This document shows positions 12,207 to 22,391 of a DNA stretch of 64,000 bases, one piece after another. Position numbers and translations under genes: made by a program. This DNA is from Phymorhynchus buccinoides (taxonomy: Eukaryota > Mollusca > Gastropoda > Neogastropoda > Raphitomidae), in NCBI GenBank assembly GCA_017654935.2, contig CM065710.1, positions 9,450,290-9,514,289 of the forward strand. The letters are read 5' to 3'. Position 1 is the stretch's first letter. Every line of letters starts with the position of its first letter. Below the pieces are notes generated by a model, which saw only the letters and a list, made by a program, of their open reading frames with translations, did no database searches and was not told the origin of the DNA.

Positions 12207-12351
12207 CTACCAGATTCTTCCATCGGCGTACGCGGGGTGGGCGAGGCGGTAGGCGTGTCTCTTCCAGGACTCCTCCGTGTTCTGCTGGATCAGCTGTCTG
12301 TGGGCAGCCTCCTCTGCCGCCCGCGCCTTCTGCCGCGCAGCCACATCTTGT
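12207..12351 (-). CDS. candidate terminal exon, charged helical C-terminus (minus gene)
   Basis: Read on the minus strand, a good pyrimidine-rich acceptor (TTTCTGCCCTCCAG) precedes 12351. In one frame the exon encodes 47 residues beginning QDVAARQKARAAEEAAHRQL, rich in A, R, E and Q like a helix or coiled coil. It contains EESWKRHAYRLAHP and ends GRIW before a TAG at 12207-12209. It requires a phase 2 start, whereas the RRM exon at 18956 ends in phase 0, so at least one exon would lie between if both belong to one gene. It could instead be an unrelated gene. An alternative, lower-complexity frame (TRCGCAAEG...) stays open longer but looks less protein-like. I do not recognise the protein. Confidence 0.4.
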
Positions 12352-12539
12352 CTGGAGGGCAGAAACGATAATCATGGGCGAGTCAAACTTTAGCCTGAAC
12401 TTTCTCACTGAAGGTGCAGACCTGTTTTCCCTACGGATTTGTCCGTCATTATTACGATTTGAGACCTCAGGCATGGTAGACCGCGAAACAGTTTGAAACA
12501 AAATTATTGAAATGGCATGAAAAAGTGAAAATTTCACTC

Positions 12540-14100
12540 ATTTAGTGAATTTTCTTCGGCCCCCTGTACCCCAGGCCATTTTCATTGAAAACCACTTTGC
12601 CCCCACTACCATGCCTGGACCTCTGATACGCTATTATGGTCAGCAACAACAAAATCTGCATTTCCGCTGAACGAGTGCAGAAAAAAAATCAAAAGAAGGC
12701 ATGGCGTTTCAGCTGTACTCGCTACTCTGTCGTCTGCTATCAAAGGTATCACTTCGAGTGATGTTCCTTGAATGAATACTTCCGGTTTATTTCTCCATGC
12801 CGCCACTTTTCTAGGTACGAAGTGCAAAATTTCGGCAGCTGTCGAAGTTGGATTTGGATGGGAAGTTGCAGCATGCGTGCACAACAAAAAAGTTTGACGG
12901 CAGAGAAAAATTCTGTGAAAGAATTTCTCGGACAGCAAAATTACGGACAAATGCCTGAAATTACTGTTTTCAGAGCTTGGGATTACTGACAGTGAAGATT
13001 TGGGGTAAACAGGTCTGCCGGTGTACAAACATATTGAAAAGCCTTTTCTTCAGGCAGTCAGCTGCCTGAACCAGCGTCAAATTGCCTGAATTCAGGCTTC
13101 AGGCACAGCCACAGGCACCCCTGAAGAAGAAGCTTGCAGTTGAAGCCAACAGTAGGGCGAAGGGCCGGCTACACTACATGCGATTCGGATCTGAATGCGA
13201 TGCGAGTCACGTGAAATTCATGTTGGGTCTACTGGAGTATACTAAGCGAAAATAGAATTATTTTAACTCATTCAAGACCATATATGTCCGGAATTAATAG
13301 ATAGCTGTCAATTTGCTTCAAGGGAAGTAATTCTGTGTGCACACCATACCTTGGTCACTTCTAAACCTGCTTCGCTACCTTAGAGCACAATTTTGCCTCT
13401 GACTTTGCTTTTGTAGTAGTTTGTTGTGGGGGAACCAGTTGGTGGAGAGTTTTTCTATATAAAGTCTATATATGAAAAAGTGATCTACCACTTCCCTATG
13501 TCAGCCTGAAGTAAAAATCCTTAATCTTTCATTTCTCCTTTTGTTTATGTCTGTTTTGTTTATGTGTATGGCTGAAGTGATTTGTGAGGTTTTTTTAAAT
13601 AATTCAAAATCGTTGCAATGCGAATGAGTTAAACGGAAGTATTTCACGTGAATCATGACTCACGTGGCCCGGTCAGATTGCATTCCCCATACAATTTTAC
13701 GAGTGTGGGGCGCCGGCTTGAGAGCGAGAGCTGAATGATGGATAAGGAAACGGCTGTGTGTGTGCCAACCCTGTTGCATGCGACTTCTGCCGTGCTATCC
13801 CTAATCACAATCACCGTCACCCATACACTCTGAAAGTCGCGCCAAACTCCGAAAGAAAAAACTGTCCGCCATTACTTTGCGAAAGTTCGCTTCAACCCGT
13901 AGGTTTATATACCCCTAAACGCATCAACCAAAATAAAATGGCTTCAACCCCTGAACCCAATCAAAATGCTGGATTTATTACTTTGTGATGTCGAAACGGA
14001 CCCTTCTTGATGACGTAGTGTGGAAAGAACACACATTTCATGGTGTCACGGAGTTCCTCGCTGGGTTCAGTGAAGGCGCAATACAACAACAAAGAAGCCA
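12540..14100. other. no gene recognised
   Basis: No convincing exon seen. A 140-residue minus frame at 12606-13028 has no recognisable motif. GCCGGCTACACTACATGCG (13162) and the GGCGCCGGC region near 13710, each with nearby TCACGTGA motifs, may be the ends of a decayed inverted-repeat element. Confidence 0.4.
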
Positions 14101-14314
14101 TTTAAAGACACACTGACCCACCATGGTTAAGTCTCTTGGTTTTTTTCTGGGTAGCTGTGACCCACATACAAATTCCAACTTCAAATCGAGGCTGCTCTTT
14201 AAAATGTTTCGTTTTGAATTTGGGGGCGATTGTATGAGAGTCAAAACAAGATTTCTTACCAGCTATAAGAGGGAAAACACGTGATTTTGACACGTGATCT
14301 GGTGGGTCTTTAAG
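14101..14314. mobile_element. TTAAAGAC-ended short element
   Basis: Begins TTTAAAGACACACTGACCC and ends GGTGGGTCTTTAAG, short inverted ends. The interior GGTAGCTGTGACCCACATAC and TATAAGAGGGAAAACAC recurs at 57909-58470. No protein. Confidence 0.6.
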
Positions 14315-15661
14315 AGTACCATTTGAGAATATGTTGTGCTGTCTTCTAAAGTAGAAACAGCAGCCGCCAGTGTGGTTTGGCGGTTACCCAAACTGCGGAA
14401 ATTCGTGGATCCGTGGACAATTCTGATGCCTAATCATCCACATCAAAACACACACACAGAGCTCACTTTGGAGAAGGCAAAATCATCCACATTCAACATA
14501 CATCATCATCTTCTTCTTCTTCAGAATCCAGACCTGCCACATTTTAGAAATGAAAAAGAGGAGTGGGGGTCTGGGGGGCCGGCGTAGGCCCCCAGTGGGG
14601 TACAGGGGCAACGCCCCCTGAAGCTGAAGACTTTTTTAATGATTAGTGAGCAGAAAAGTACCCCAGAAAGCATGGAAAAGCATATTGATTATTACGAAAA
14701 TCGAAAATATATATACAAAAAAAGGTGTGTTCAACAAAGATGTTAAAAAAAATTGGTGTTTTTATTATTAAAACATTGCAGACACAAGTCACTTACATCA
14801 TCAGAGAAACATTAAAAGCTCAAAATAAACTTAGTACTTGCCTTTCTGTAACTAAGGGTTATTTTAGTAATGAAATCAACAGGTAAATGATGTTCGGATA
14901 CGCACACCTGTCGGTCTCATTCAGTCATTGACGATCATTCGCGATCGACGTTTTTGTGTGAAAAGTATCTCTATGCTTTCTATAAAGTGTTAAACCACTC
15001 TAAGTCCGATAAAAATCAATGAAACTATCCAATTCACTGTCTAAAACAGTGTCGGAATCCTCGGCAGATGACCGGTCGATCGATTTAATCAAAGTTAACC
15101 ATAGGCCTAGTAGGCACTGCACTGTCGCAGAGCGACTGCGACATGCACTAGCCTCAACAGTCACTTCACTCTGGCCCCTATAACTAAGTCCAAAAGCACG
15201 ATTGGCACACAATTTATCGGTAAAAACATCGATAACATCGTCGTCTATCGCTTGGAACGCCGCCATTTTGATGAAAAATAATTTTCCCCTTAAAAATTTG
15301 AAGAAAATCGATCAAAATTAGGTTTCAATCGAGCTCCGTGCACAATGGCGGCCATAGAAACAGGAAGTCGAATGCTTTCCGGCTGTCGTTAAAGCTTCCC
15401 TTCTGCATTAGAGAGCTCTCACTTCCTTAGCAATATCAAATATGAATATGACTAAACAATGTTGCTTGACGGTTCTCAAAATATCGGAGTTTCGGCTATC
15501 GCGATCGGAGAGCGGGTTGAAGCCAAAAAAATCGGAGTTTACCCGCCGAAATCGGGGTGAACGGCAGGTCTGAGAATCATCCACATTCAACATACACAAA
15601 CATACATCTTCTTCTTCAGAATCATCCACATTCAACACACACAAACATACATCATCTTCTT
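14315..15661. other. no gene recognised
   Basis: Contains short dispersed CATCATCTTCTTCTTCTTCAG / ATCCACATTCAACA motifs at 14490, 15580 and 15630. An 88-residue minus frame (15000-15266) and a 78-residue frame (15408-15644) lack recognisable domains. No exon is supported. Confidence 0.4.
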
Positions 15662-15945
15662 CTTCAATTGCTCAGTTTCTTGACAATTATGAGCGCAGAT
15701 GTGTCATGCTGCCGTTATGCGCCTAACTAAGAAATAGTTAGGCCCAGCCAGTCCGACTTCGGCTAGAGGAAATCTTTTCGAAAGTGTTTCTTGAAAAAAG
15801 GGCAGGAGAATGGACCGGAAAGGCAGAAATATAGTAGATGACAGTAAGCAAAGGGAAAAGGCAAGAGTCGAACAGAGCGACAGATTAGAGGAAGCTACAA
15901 GCACAGAACTTCCAGAAGGTGGGGGAACTATTTATACAAAGATCC
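15662..15945 (-). mobile_element. GAA-tailed SINE-like repeat (family 2), minus copy
   Basis: Reads in reverse: TTCTTCTTCAATTGCTCAG, ATGCGCCTAACTAAGAAATAG, CCAGTCCGACTTCGG, and then the purine-rich body to CCAGAAGGTGGGGGAACTAT. This is the reverse complement of the copies at 1583 and 60675. Confidence 0.65.
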
Positions 15946-16037
15946 ACACGGGGGTACAAGCACACACAACTCACTTTGCTTTATCCGAGGCCAGAGCTGA
16001 ATCATCCACGTTCAGCTGTAGACGACTGACGTTGAAA

Positions 16038-17365
16038 GGAGTGCCAAAGACCTGGGCCTGCCATGGAAAATATCATCATTACATCACTATGCCAAAGACC
16101 TGGGCCTGCCATGGAAAATATCATCATTACATCACTATGCCAAAGACCTGGGCCTGCCATGGAAAATATCATCATTACATCACTATGCCAAAGACCTGGG
16201 CCTGCCATGGAAAATAGCATCATTACATCACTATGCCAAAGACCTGGGCCTGCCATGGAAAATATCATCATTACATCACTATGCCAAAGACCTGGGCCTG
16301 CCATGGAAAATAGCATCATTACATCACTATGCCAAAGACCTGGGCCTGCCATGGAAAATAGCATCATTACATCACTATGCCAAACACCTGGGCCTACAAT
16401 GGAAAATATCATCATTACATCACTATGCCAAAGACCTGGGCCTGCCATGGAAAATAGCATCATTACATCACTATGCCAAAGACCTGGGCCTGCCATGGAA
16501 AATAGCATCATTACATCACTATGCCAAAGACCTGGGCCTACAATGGAAAATAGCATCATTACATCACTATGCCAAAGACCTGGGCCTGCCATGGAAAATA
16601 GCATCATGACATCACTATGCCAAAGACCTGGGCCTGCCATGGAAAATAGCATCATTACATCACTATGCCAAAGACCTGGGCCTGCCATGGAAAATAGCAT
16701 CATTACATCACTATGCCAAACACCTGGGCCTGCCATGGAAAATAGCATCATTACATCACTATGCCAAACACCTGGGCCTGCCATGGAAAATAGCATCATT
16801 ACATCACTATGCCAAAGACCTGGGCCTACAATGGAAAATAGCATCATTACATCACTATGCCAAACACCTGGGCCTGCCATGGAAAATAGCATCATTACAT
16901 CACTATTCCAAAGACCTGGGCCTGCAATGGAAAATAGCATCATGACATCACTATGCCAAAGACCTGGGCCTGCCATGGAAAATAGCATCATTACATCACT
17001 ATGCCAAAGACCTGGGCCTGCGATGGAAAATATCATCATTACATCACTATGCCAAAGACCTGGGCCTGCCATGGAAAATAGCATCATTACATCACTATGC
17101 CAAAGACCTGGGCCTGCGATGGAAAATATCATCATTACATCACTATGCCAAACACCTGGGCCTGCCATGGAAAATAGCATCATTACATCACTATGCCAAA
17201 GACCTGGGCCTGCCATGGAAAATAGCATCATTACATCACTATGCCAAACACCTGGGCCTGCGATGGAAAATAACATTACTACATCACTATGCCAAACACC
17301 TGGGCCTGCGATGGAAAATAACATTACTACATCACTATGCCAAAGACCTGGGCCTACAATTGGAA
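16038..17365. repeat. 48-bp minisatellite, about 27 units, open on both strands
   Basis: The unit is 48 bp: AAAGACCTGGGCCTGCCATG, then GAAAATAGCATCATTACATC, then ACTATGCC. Variant sites recur among units (AAAGACC/AAACACC, TGCCATGG/TACAATGG/TGCGATGG, ATAGCAT/ATATCAT). Because 48 is a multiple of 3 and the unit lacks stops in several frames, it gives a 435-residue plus frame (unit ENSIITSLCQRPGPAM) and a 440-residue minus frame (unit HSDVMMLFSMAGPGLW). No start context, splice signals or domain supports a gene in either. Confidence 0.95.
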
Positions 17366-17495
17366 AATAGCACTAGAGCGTGGAAACGCTAGATTAAACA
17401 GCGGTGTGGCAGCATTTTTGGCTCCCTTGACCTTTGACCATTTTCAAACCTGGCCTAGATATCCTAACTACCTATCCGCAATTTTTCTTCTCACT

Positions 17496-17775
17496 CTGCA
17501 CTAGGCCTTACGGTCTGAACGTGGAGTCTTTCGGATGAGATAATAAACCAAGGTCCTGTGTGCCCATGCACTTAGCACACGATAAACCCAGTGGCAACGA
17601 AAAAGTTGTCATTTGGTCAAAATTTACACACACACACCCCCACTCCTTCCTCATGAGTCACAAAAATCATATACAAAATATTAATTTAAAAAAAGGGTGG
17701 TGCGCCTCTGGCTGCGACGCGCTCTCCAGGTGGGAGCAACCCGAATTTCACAGAAACGCCTCTGTGACTATACAT
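17496..17775 (+). mobile_element. tRNA-derived SINE (family 1), 5'-truncated copy
   Basis: Begins at TCTGCACTAGGCCTTACGG, keeps TTTCGGATGAGATAATAAACC and GCACACGATAAACCCAGTGG, and ends GGTGGGAGCAACCCGAATTT and GCCTCTGTGACTATA. It lacks the tRNA-like head seen at 1108. Confidence 0.75.
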
Positions 17776-17807
17776 AGGATCAGACAACCGTGAAAACATT
17801 TACCAGC

Positions 17808-18080
17808 ATAAGCTAGAACACCAAGGCTACATCAAAATGTTGTTACGTTCTGCATGCTTGTGCGGGGATGGTCTTAAGCCATGACAAGCTCCTAGCATAA
17901 CATCATCAGTCTAAACTCCTCCTAAAGTCGGAGTGTGGCTGCCCACGTGGCGGGGTAATCAAAAACGGTCACACACGTAATGTTCTCATCCCTAGCTGGT
18001 GCATTTGTACCATAGCGTTCAAGTGCTTCGGCTGTTGGGATGATCCCTGGAGTCTTTAAGCCAGGGAACGACAACAATGA
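17808..18080. repeat. dispersed repeat, CAA-tailed, copy 1
   Basis: Starts AGAACACCAAGGCTACATC and ends GATGATCCCTGGAGTCTTTA followed by ACGACAACAATGA. The same sequence lies at 51493-51770 with a longer CAACAACAAC tail, and its last part recurs at about 59050. It is probably a SINE-like element. Confidence 0.7.
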
Positions 18081-18506
18081 TAGGTACTTATTATTACATC
18101 ATCAAAATGGTGATGGTAAAATTATCATTACATCATCAAAACGGTGATCAGAATATTCTTAAAAGCTCTCTCTGCAAAGATAAACTACTGTATTATACGA
18201 ATGACAGGGGGCAGAGTCCTCCATGTTTAATTTAATAATTATGTTGGCCTGTAAAGTATCTATCATATCAAAGCATTACCAAAACCATCATTACATTATC
18301 TGATCATCAATAATAAAATGTGAAAAATGGCAAATGCAATGTAAAGACTGCGAGTGAATACACACACGATCCTAAAACACAGTTGCAAAACGGAAGATAA
18401 AACCAAACCACTTGTATGCACGCAAACACAACAGTCTTTCTGTGTGTGTGTGTGTGTGTCTCTCTCTCTCTCTCTCTAGTCTCTCTCTCTCTCTCTGTCT
18501 CATACC
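18081..18506. other. intergenic or intron sequence, no exon seen
   Basis: AT-rich sequence with two ATTATTACATCATCAAAA-type motifs (18090, 18125). It ends in GT and CT tracts (18440-18500) at the edge of the RRM exon array. Confidence 0.4.
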
Positions 18507-18955
18507 TGTCCACTATAGTAGGTCCACAGCTCTCTCCACAGAAGCCTCATCACTGAACAGAACCCAGGCTGTCTCTCCCTCTCTCTCTAGTCTCTGTCTC
18601 TGTGTCTCTCCCTCTCTCTCTAGTCTCTCTCTCACATACCTGTCCACTATAGTAGAGATCAACAGCTCTCTCCACAGAAGCCTCATCACTGAACAGAACC
18701 CAGGCTGTCTCTCCCTCTCTCTCTAGTCTCTGTCTGTCTCTCACCTGTCCACAATAGTAGAGGTCCACAGCTCTCTCCACAGAAGCCTCATCACTGAACA
18801 GAACCCAGGCTGTCTCCCTCTCTCTCTAGTCTCCTCTCTCTCTCTCACCTGTCCACTATAGTAGAGGTCCACAGCTCTCTCCACAGAAGCCTCATCACTG
18901 AACAGAACCCAGGCTGTCTCTCCCTCTCTCTCTAGTCTCTGTCTGTCTCTCTCAC
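18507..18955 (-). repeat. tandem copies of RRM exon end plus donor plus CT tract
   Basis: Four partial copies, at about 18507-18570, 18635-18708, 18743-18808 and 18848-18920, each contain the plus-strand text CCACAGAAGCCTCATCACTG, the reverse complement of the exon encoding SDEASVERAVDLYYSGQ. Each keeps the donor (CACCTGTCCAC) and a CTCTCT tract. All stop at ACCCAGGCTG, short of the exon's 5' third. Confidence 0.9.
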
Positions 18956-19051
18956 CTGTCCACTATAGTAGAGGTCCACAGCTCTCTCCACAGAAGCCTC
19001 ATCACTGAACAGAACCCAGGCTGCCCCACTGTTGGACTTGCTCACTGGATC
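18956..19051 (-). CDS. RRM protein, exon d (second half of the RRM)
   Basis: A 96-bp, 32-codon exon on the minus strand. The acceptor GTTTGTAG precedes 19051 and the donor GTGAGAG follows 18956. Both phases are 0, matching exon c. It begins DPVSKSNSGAAWVLFS and ends DEASVERAVDLYYSGQ. GAAWVLFS is the RNP1-like strand of an RNA recognition motif, and ERAVDLYYSG fits RRM helix 2. With exon c it makes most of one RRM; the last strand must lie in an exon I did not find. The expected role is RNA binding, in nucleus or cytoplasm. The protein family is not recognised. Four partial copies of its donor half lie immediately downstream (18507-18955). Confidence 0.8.
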
Positions 19052-19261
19052 CTACAAACATTCAGGAAAAAATAATCACGCATTTTGAAGTCATAGGTAG
19101 GAAAAAAAACACCCACCAAAATATTCATGAAAAGTCATGCACTTTGAAGTCATTGGCACAGAAAAGAAAACCATTTACAGGCATTTACGGGAGAGAGAGA
19201 GAGAGAGAGAGAGACACAGGAGAAACAAAAGAAATTCAGACAGAAAAAGGAGACGGAATGT

Positions 19262-19742
19262 TGTTATACCTTGACACGAAACACCCCTTCAATGTTACAA
19301 TTAGGGTTCCCAGTCAATGACAGCGAGAGAGAGACTCAACAGTATCTTCACCTTGACAAGAAAAATCCCTTCAATGTTACACTCTGCTTCTGTTTCAATT
19401 AGGATCCCCAGTTAATGAGAGAGGCACACTAGATGGAGACAGACAGAGACATTGACAAAGATACAGACAATACAGCATCTTCACCTTGACAAGAAAAATC
19501 CCTTCAATGTTACACTCTGCTTCAGTTTCAATTAGGATCCCCAGTTAATGAGAGGCACACTAGATAGAGACAGACAGAGAGACATTGACACAGATACAGA
19601 CAATACAGTATCTATACCTTGACAAGAAAGACCACTTCAACATTAATCTCTGCTTCTGTCAATCCCAGTCAATGAGAGAGACAAGACTAGAGAAAGAGAG
19701 AGACAGACATTAACACAGATACAGACAATACAGTATCTTTAC
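19262..19742 (-). repeat. partial tandem copies of exon c donor half
   Basis: Four degraded copies at about 19268, 19350, 19484 and 19617 carry plus-strand ACCTTGACAAGAAAAATCCC and TTACACTCTGCTTCTGTTTC. These match the exon text ACCTTGACGAGAAACACTTC. Each is followed by GAGA-rich intron sequence. They diverge enough to be non-coding. Confidence 0.8.
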
Positions 19743-19868
19743 CTTGACGAGAAACACTTCGTCGATATTACAGTCAGCCTCTGTTTCAAACAACGCCTCC
19801 AGTCTCTGAGCCGTGGAGTTTCCAGGGAGGTTACTGAGATACACCCCTTTACTGCGACAGTCTGACAG
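19743..19868 (-). CDS. RRM protein, exon c (first half of the RRM)
   Basis: A 126-bp, 42-codon exon on the minus strand. The acceptor (ATGATGTTTCAG) precedes 19868 and the donor GTAAAG follows 19743, with phase 0 at both ends. It begins LSDCRSKGVYLSNLPGNS and ends EADCNIDEVFLVK. VYLSNLP is a typical RNP2 strand, AQRLEALFETEA fits RRM helix 1 and NIDEVFLVK strand 2. Exon d continues the fold with RNP1, so the RRM assignment rests on both motifs in the right order and spacing. Partial copies of its acceptor half lie upstream and of its donor half downstream. Confidence 0.82.
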
Positions 19869-20060
19869 CTGAAACATCATCATCATCATTGTCACCATCA
19901 TCATCATCATCAAACAGTTACTGAGATACACTTCTTTATTGCGACAGTCTGACAACTGAAACACCATCATCATCATCGTCATTATCATCACCATTATCAT
20001 CATCATTAAAAGGTTACTGAGATACATTTCTTTACTGAGACAGTCTGACAGCTGAAACAT
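19869..20060 (-). repeat. partial tandem copies of exon c acceptor half, with ATC tracts
   Basis: Copies at about 19914-19960 and 20012-20056 carry plus-strand GTTACTGAGATACACTTC and GACAGTCTGACAACTGAAAC, the exon's first codons plus its acceptor, separated by CATCATCATC tracts. A further copy (20925-20998) lies beyond the MITE at 20140-20886, so that MITE inserted into the array. Confidence 0.85.
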
Positions 20061-20139
20061 CATCATCATCATAGTCATCATCATTATCATCATCATCATT
20101 GCAATCATCACCATCATCATAATAGCAATCATAATAGTA

Positions 20140-20886
20140 CAGTGAAACCCATTTAGTACGAGTACGGTTTAAACGAGAGCCCGTGTTTAACGAGTGGTTT
20201 CAAAATTCCCGACCACAAGCCTTCTTTTTCCTTGTTAAATAATTCTGCATACAACGAGCTCGTTACAACGAGCAACTTGCATATAACGTACAATTTATTG
20301 ACTCCCAAAGTCAAGCTTTTATGCAAAAACTACGCGGTTAGAACGAGAACGCACTTACAACCACACCGCCATCCCAAAGTCAAGCTTTCTTGCACAACTA
20401 CCTGGCTAGAACGAGAACACACTGACAACAACATCGCCATCTTGACTGACCCCTCGATATGTAAGCGGCATTCTGATTGGCCGATATAACAACTTGGGTG
20501 TCTGCAGCGCAAGCAGACGACACTGGACTCACTCTTTGCGCACTGATCTTGTGACTTCCGGGAAATTTTAACTTTCTCTTAAAGCGCGTGTGTGTGGATT
20601 TTATGTTTTTGATGTTATTGTGTGTTAATAAACTGTTTTAAAGTGTATGTAATCAGCATTAAAAACCCTATGGATACAGGATACTGGGCTTACAACCATG
20701 CTTTGTTGGGTAAGTGTGTTGTTTCCGTTTTTCTGTCTTTTTCACACTTTACCAACACGCACATCACAGTAGATGTGAGGACCGATTGATAGGTTCATCA
20801 AAAAATCGATAAAATGGTTTGAACGAGCAATGCTTACGAGTAAATTGGCCCTCTCCCCTGGAATTCGTACTAAACGGGTTTCACTG
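20140..20886. mobile_element. TA-flanked MITE, CAGTGAAACC ends (pogo/Tigger-like)
   Basis: Starts CAGTGAAACCCATTTAGTAC and ends GTACTAAACGGGTTTCACTG, with TA on both sides (20138-39, 20887-88). At 747 bp with no transposase frame it is non-autonomous. CAGT ends with TA duplication are typical of pogo/Tigger-type mariner relatives; that assignment is inference from the ends only. Confidence 0.8.
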
Positions 20887-20924
20887 TACTAGTAATCATC
20901 ATTATCGTCATTATCATCAGTCTC

Positions 20925-20998
20925 AGCCGTGGAGTTTTCAGGGAGGTTACTGAGATGCACCCTTTTACTGCGACAATCTGACAGCTGAAACATCATCG
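20925..20998 (-). repeat. outermost partial copy of exon c acceptor half
   Basis: Plus-strand CTCAGCCGTGGAGTTTTCAGG, GGTTACTGAGATGCACCC and GACAGCTGAAACATCATCG match exon c and its acceptor with a few substitutions. It was separated from its array by the 20140-20886 element. Confidence 0.8.
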
Positions 20999-21380
20999 TC
21001 ATTATCACCATCATCATCATTATCATTAAATTCTCATTATGATACTAGCAAATCAGCGAGTTTCTCTAAAATTGGGACAAACACATCATGAAATGTTTGA
21101 CAAATTAACTTTTCCATATCAAATGGAAAGGCATTTCAGGGCTGCCTACCCTCTGTTGCAGCTTCCAGGGACAAACTACTTAAAAACCAGGGACAGACTT
21201 ATTTCCGGGGACAAGCATCACAATGTCATGCATCAGGGTCAAAACGAACATTAACGTTTGATTATTTCATGATCTAGCAAAATGTCAGCGACTTGGATCT
21301 TTTGGTAGACTTCTTTATGCTTTTGTTGTCATTGTGCTTCAACACTCAAGATTCATTAGAGCAAAGTAACCACGTGTAGC

Positions 21381-22319
21381 GTGAAGAGGGAAATGTCAAC
21401 GGTATCTGTTGCTTGGGGTACTCCTGTGTTCAACAGTAAGGTCAGCTAACAAGACGAGTGATAGTTCTGAAAACAAATTCATTCTTCTCAGTTTCCAGGG
21501 TGCCATTTTTGAATGTTTCTAGGGACAAATACGGTAGGCAGCCCTGGAATTTACACCTTGCTCGTTCTTAACTCAGTCGCGTCGCAGCCATTACATGAAG
21601 AGGGAAATGTCAACGGTATCTGTTGTTTGGGGTACTCCTGTGTAGAGTTGAGAACCGGTTCAAAAATCCGAACCGGTTTTAAACCGGTTTTCCCTCTTTG
21701 AACCGGTTTTATCGAACCTGTTTTTTAACCAGTACTCGCATCACTAGTTTCACCTATGCAAACACATATTTATTTGTCAGAATATTCACACACACGCACG
21801 CACGCGCAGACATACACACACACACACAATAAAGAAACTTATGACACACGCACACTCAACTCAACACTCAGTCAAAATCAAAGCCATACACCACCACAAA
21901 CTAGAAACAGCTACTCTTGGTTTACAAACACCCAATCTGCGCTGAGAATCAGTGTTGTTCTTCGAAAAGATTGCGTTATTCTAAGAAAAACTTACTTTCA
22001 GTTTGCAGTTAAAAAAACGGTTCACAGCAACTCGAACCGGTTTTTCGAAACCGCGAACATTTAGTACCGGTTTTTCGGTTCAAACCAGTTTTTCTCCCCA
22101 CCTCTACTCCTGTGTTCAACAGTAAGGTCAGCTAACAAGACGAGTGATAGCTCTGAAAAATTTTGACTCTTCTCAGTTTCTAGGGACACCATAATTACAC
22201 AAAAGTGGATTCCAGGGACAGGGTGCCATTTTTGAATGTTTCTAGGGACAAATACGGTAGGCAGCCCTGGAATTTACACCTTGCTCGTTCTTAACTCAGT
22301 CGCGTCGCAGCCATTACAC
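21381..22319. repeat. tandem duplication, second unit carrying a hAT-like insertion
   Basis: Unit 1 (about 21381-21593) and unit 2 (about 21594-22319) share GAAGAGGGAAATGTCAACGG, GTACTCCTGTGTTCAACAGT, TTCTAGGGACAAATACGG and CAGTCGCGTCGCAGCCATTA. Unit 2 is longer because it carries the element at 21643-22106. Confidence 0.85.
21643..22106. mobile_element. hAT-like MITE with 8-bp target duplication CTCCTGTG
   Basis: Starts TAGAGTTGAGAACCGGTTC and ends CTCCCCACCTCTA, imperfect inverted ends, with AACCGGTTTT blocks in both arms. CTCCTGTG lies on both sides (21635-21642 and 22107-22114). The first duplication unit at about 21420 has the uninterrupted sequence GTACTCCTGTGTTCAACAG, which confirms the insertion. 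The 464 bp carry no transposase. Confidence 0.9.
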
Positions 22320-22391
22320 TAAGCTGCGAACCTAGAAATCGCATGATTTTGAATTATTCACAAATCTCAACAAATCACTCCAGTCATGATA

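Noticed and set aside
12606..13028. 140-residue minus frame as an exon of the RRM gene
   Set aside because: No acceptor or donor in a compatible phase and no RRM end motif that I could see.
16038..17365. CRISPR-like regular array
   Set aside because: Units are contiguous with no variable spacers, and the DNA is eukaryotic.
16002..17370. Two 435-440 codon frames on opposite strands as genes
   Set aside because: They are products of a stop-free 48-bp repeat. No start context, splice sites or non-repetitive domain.
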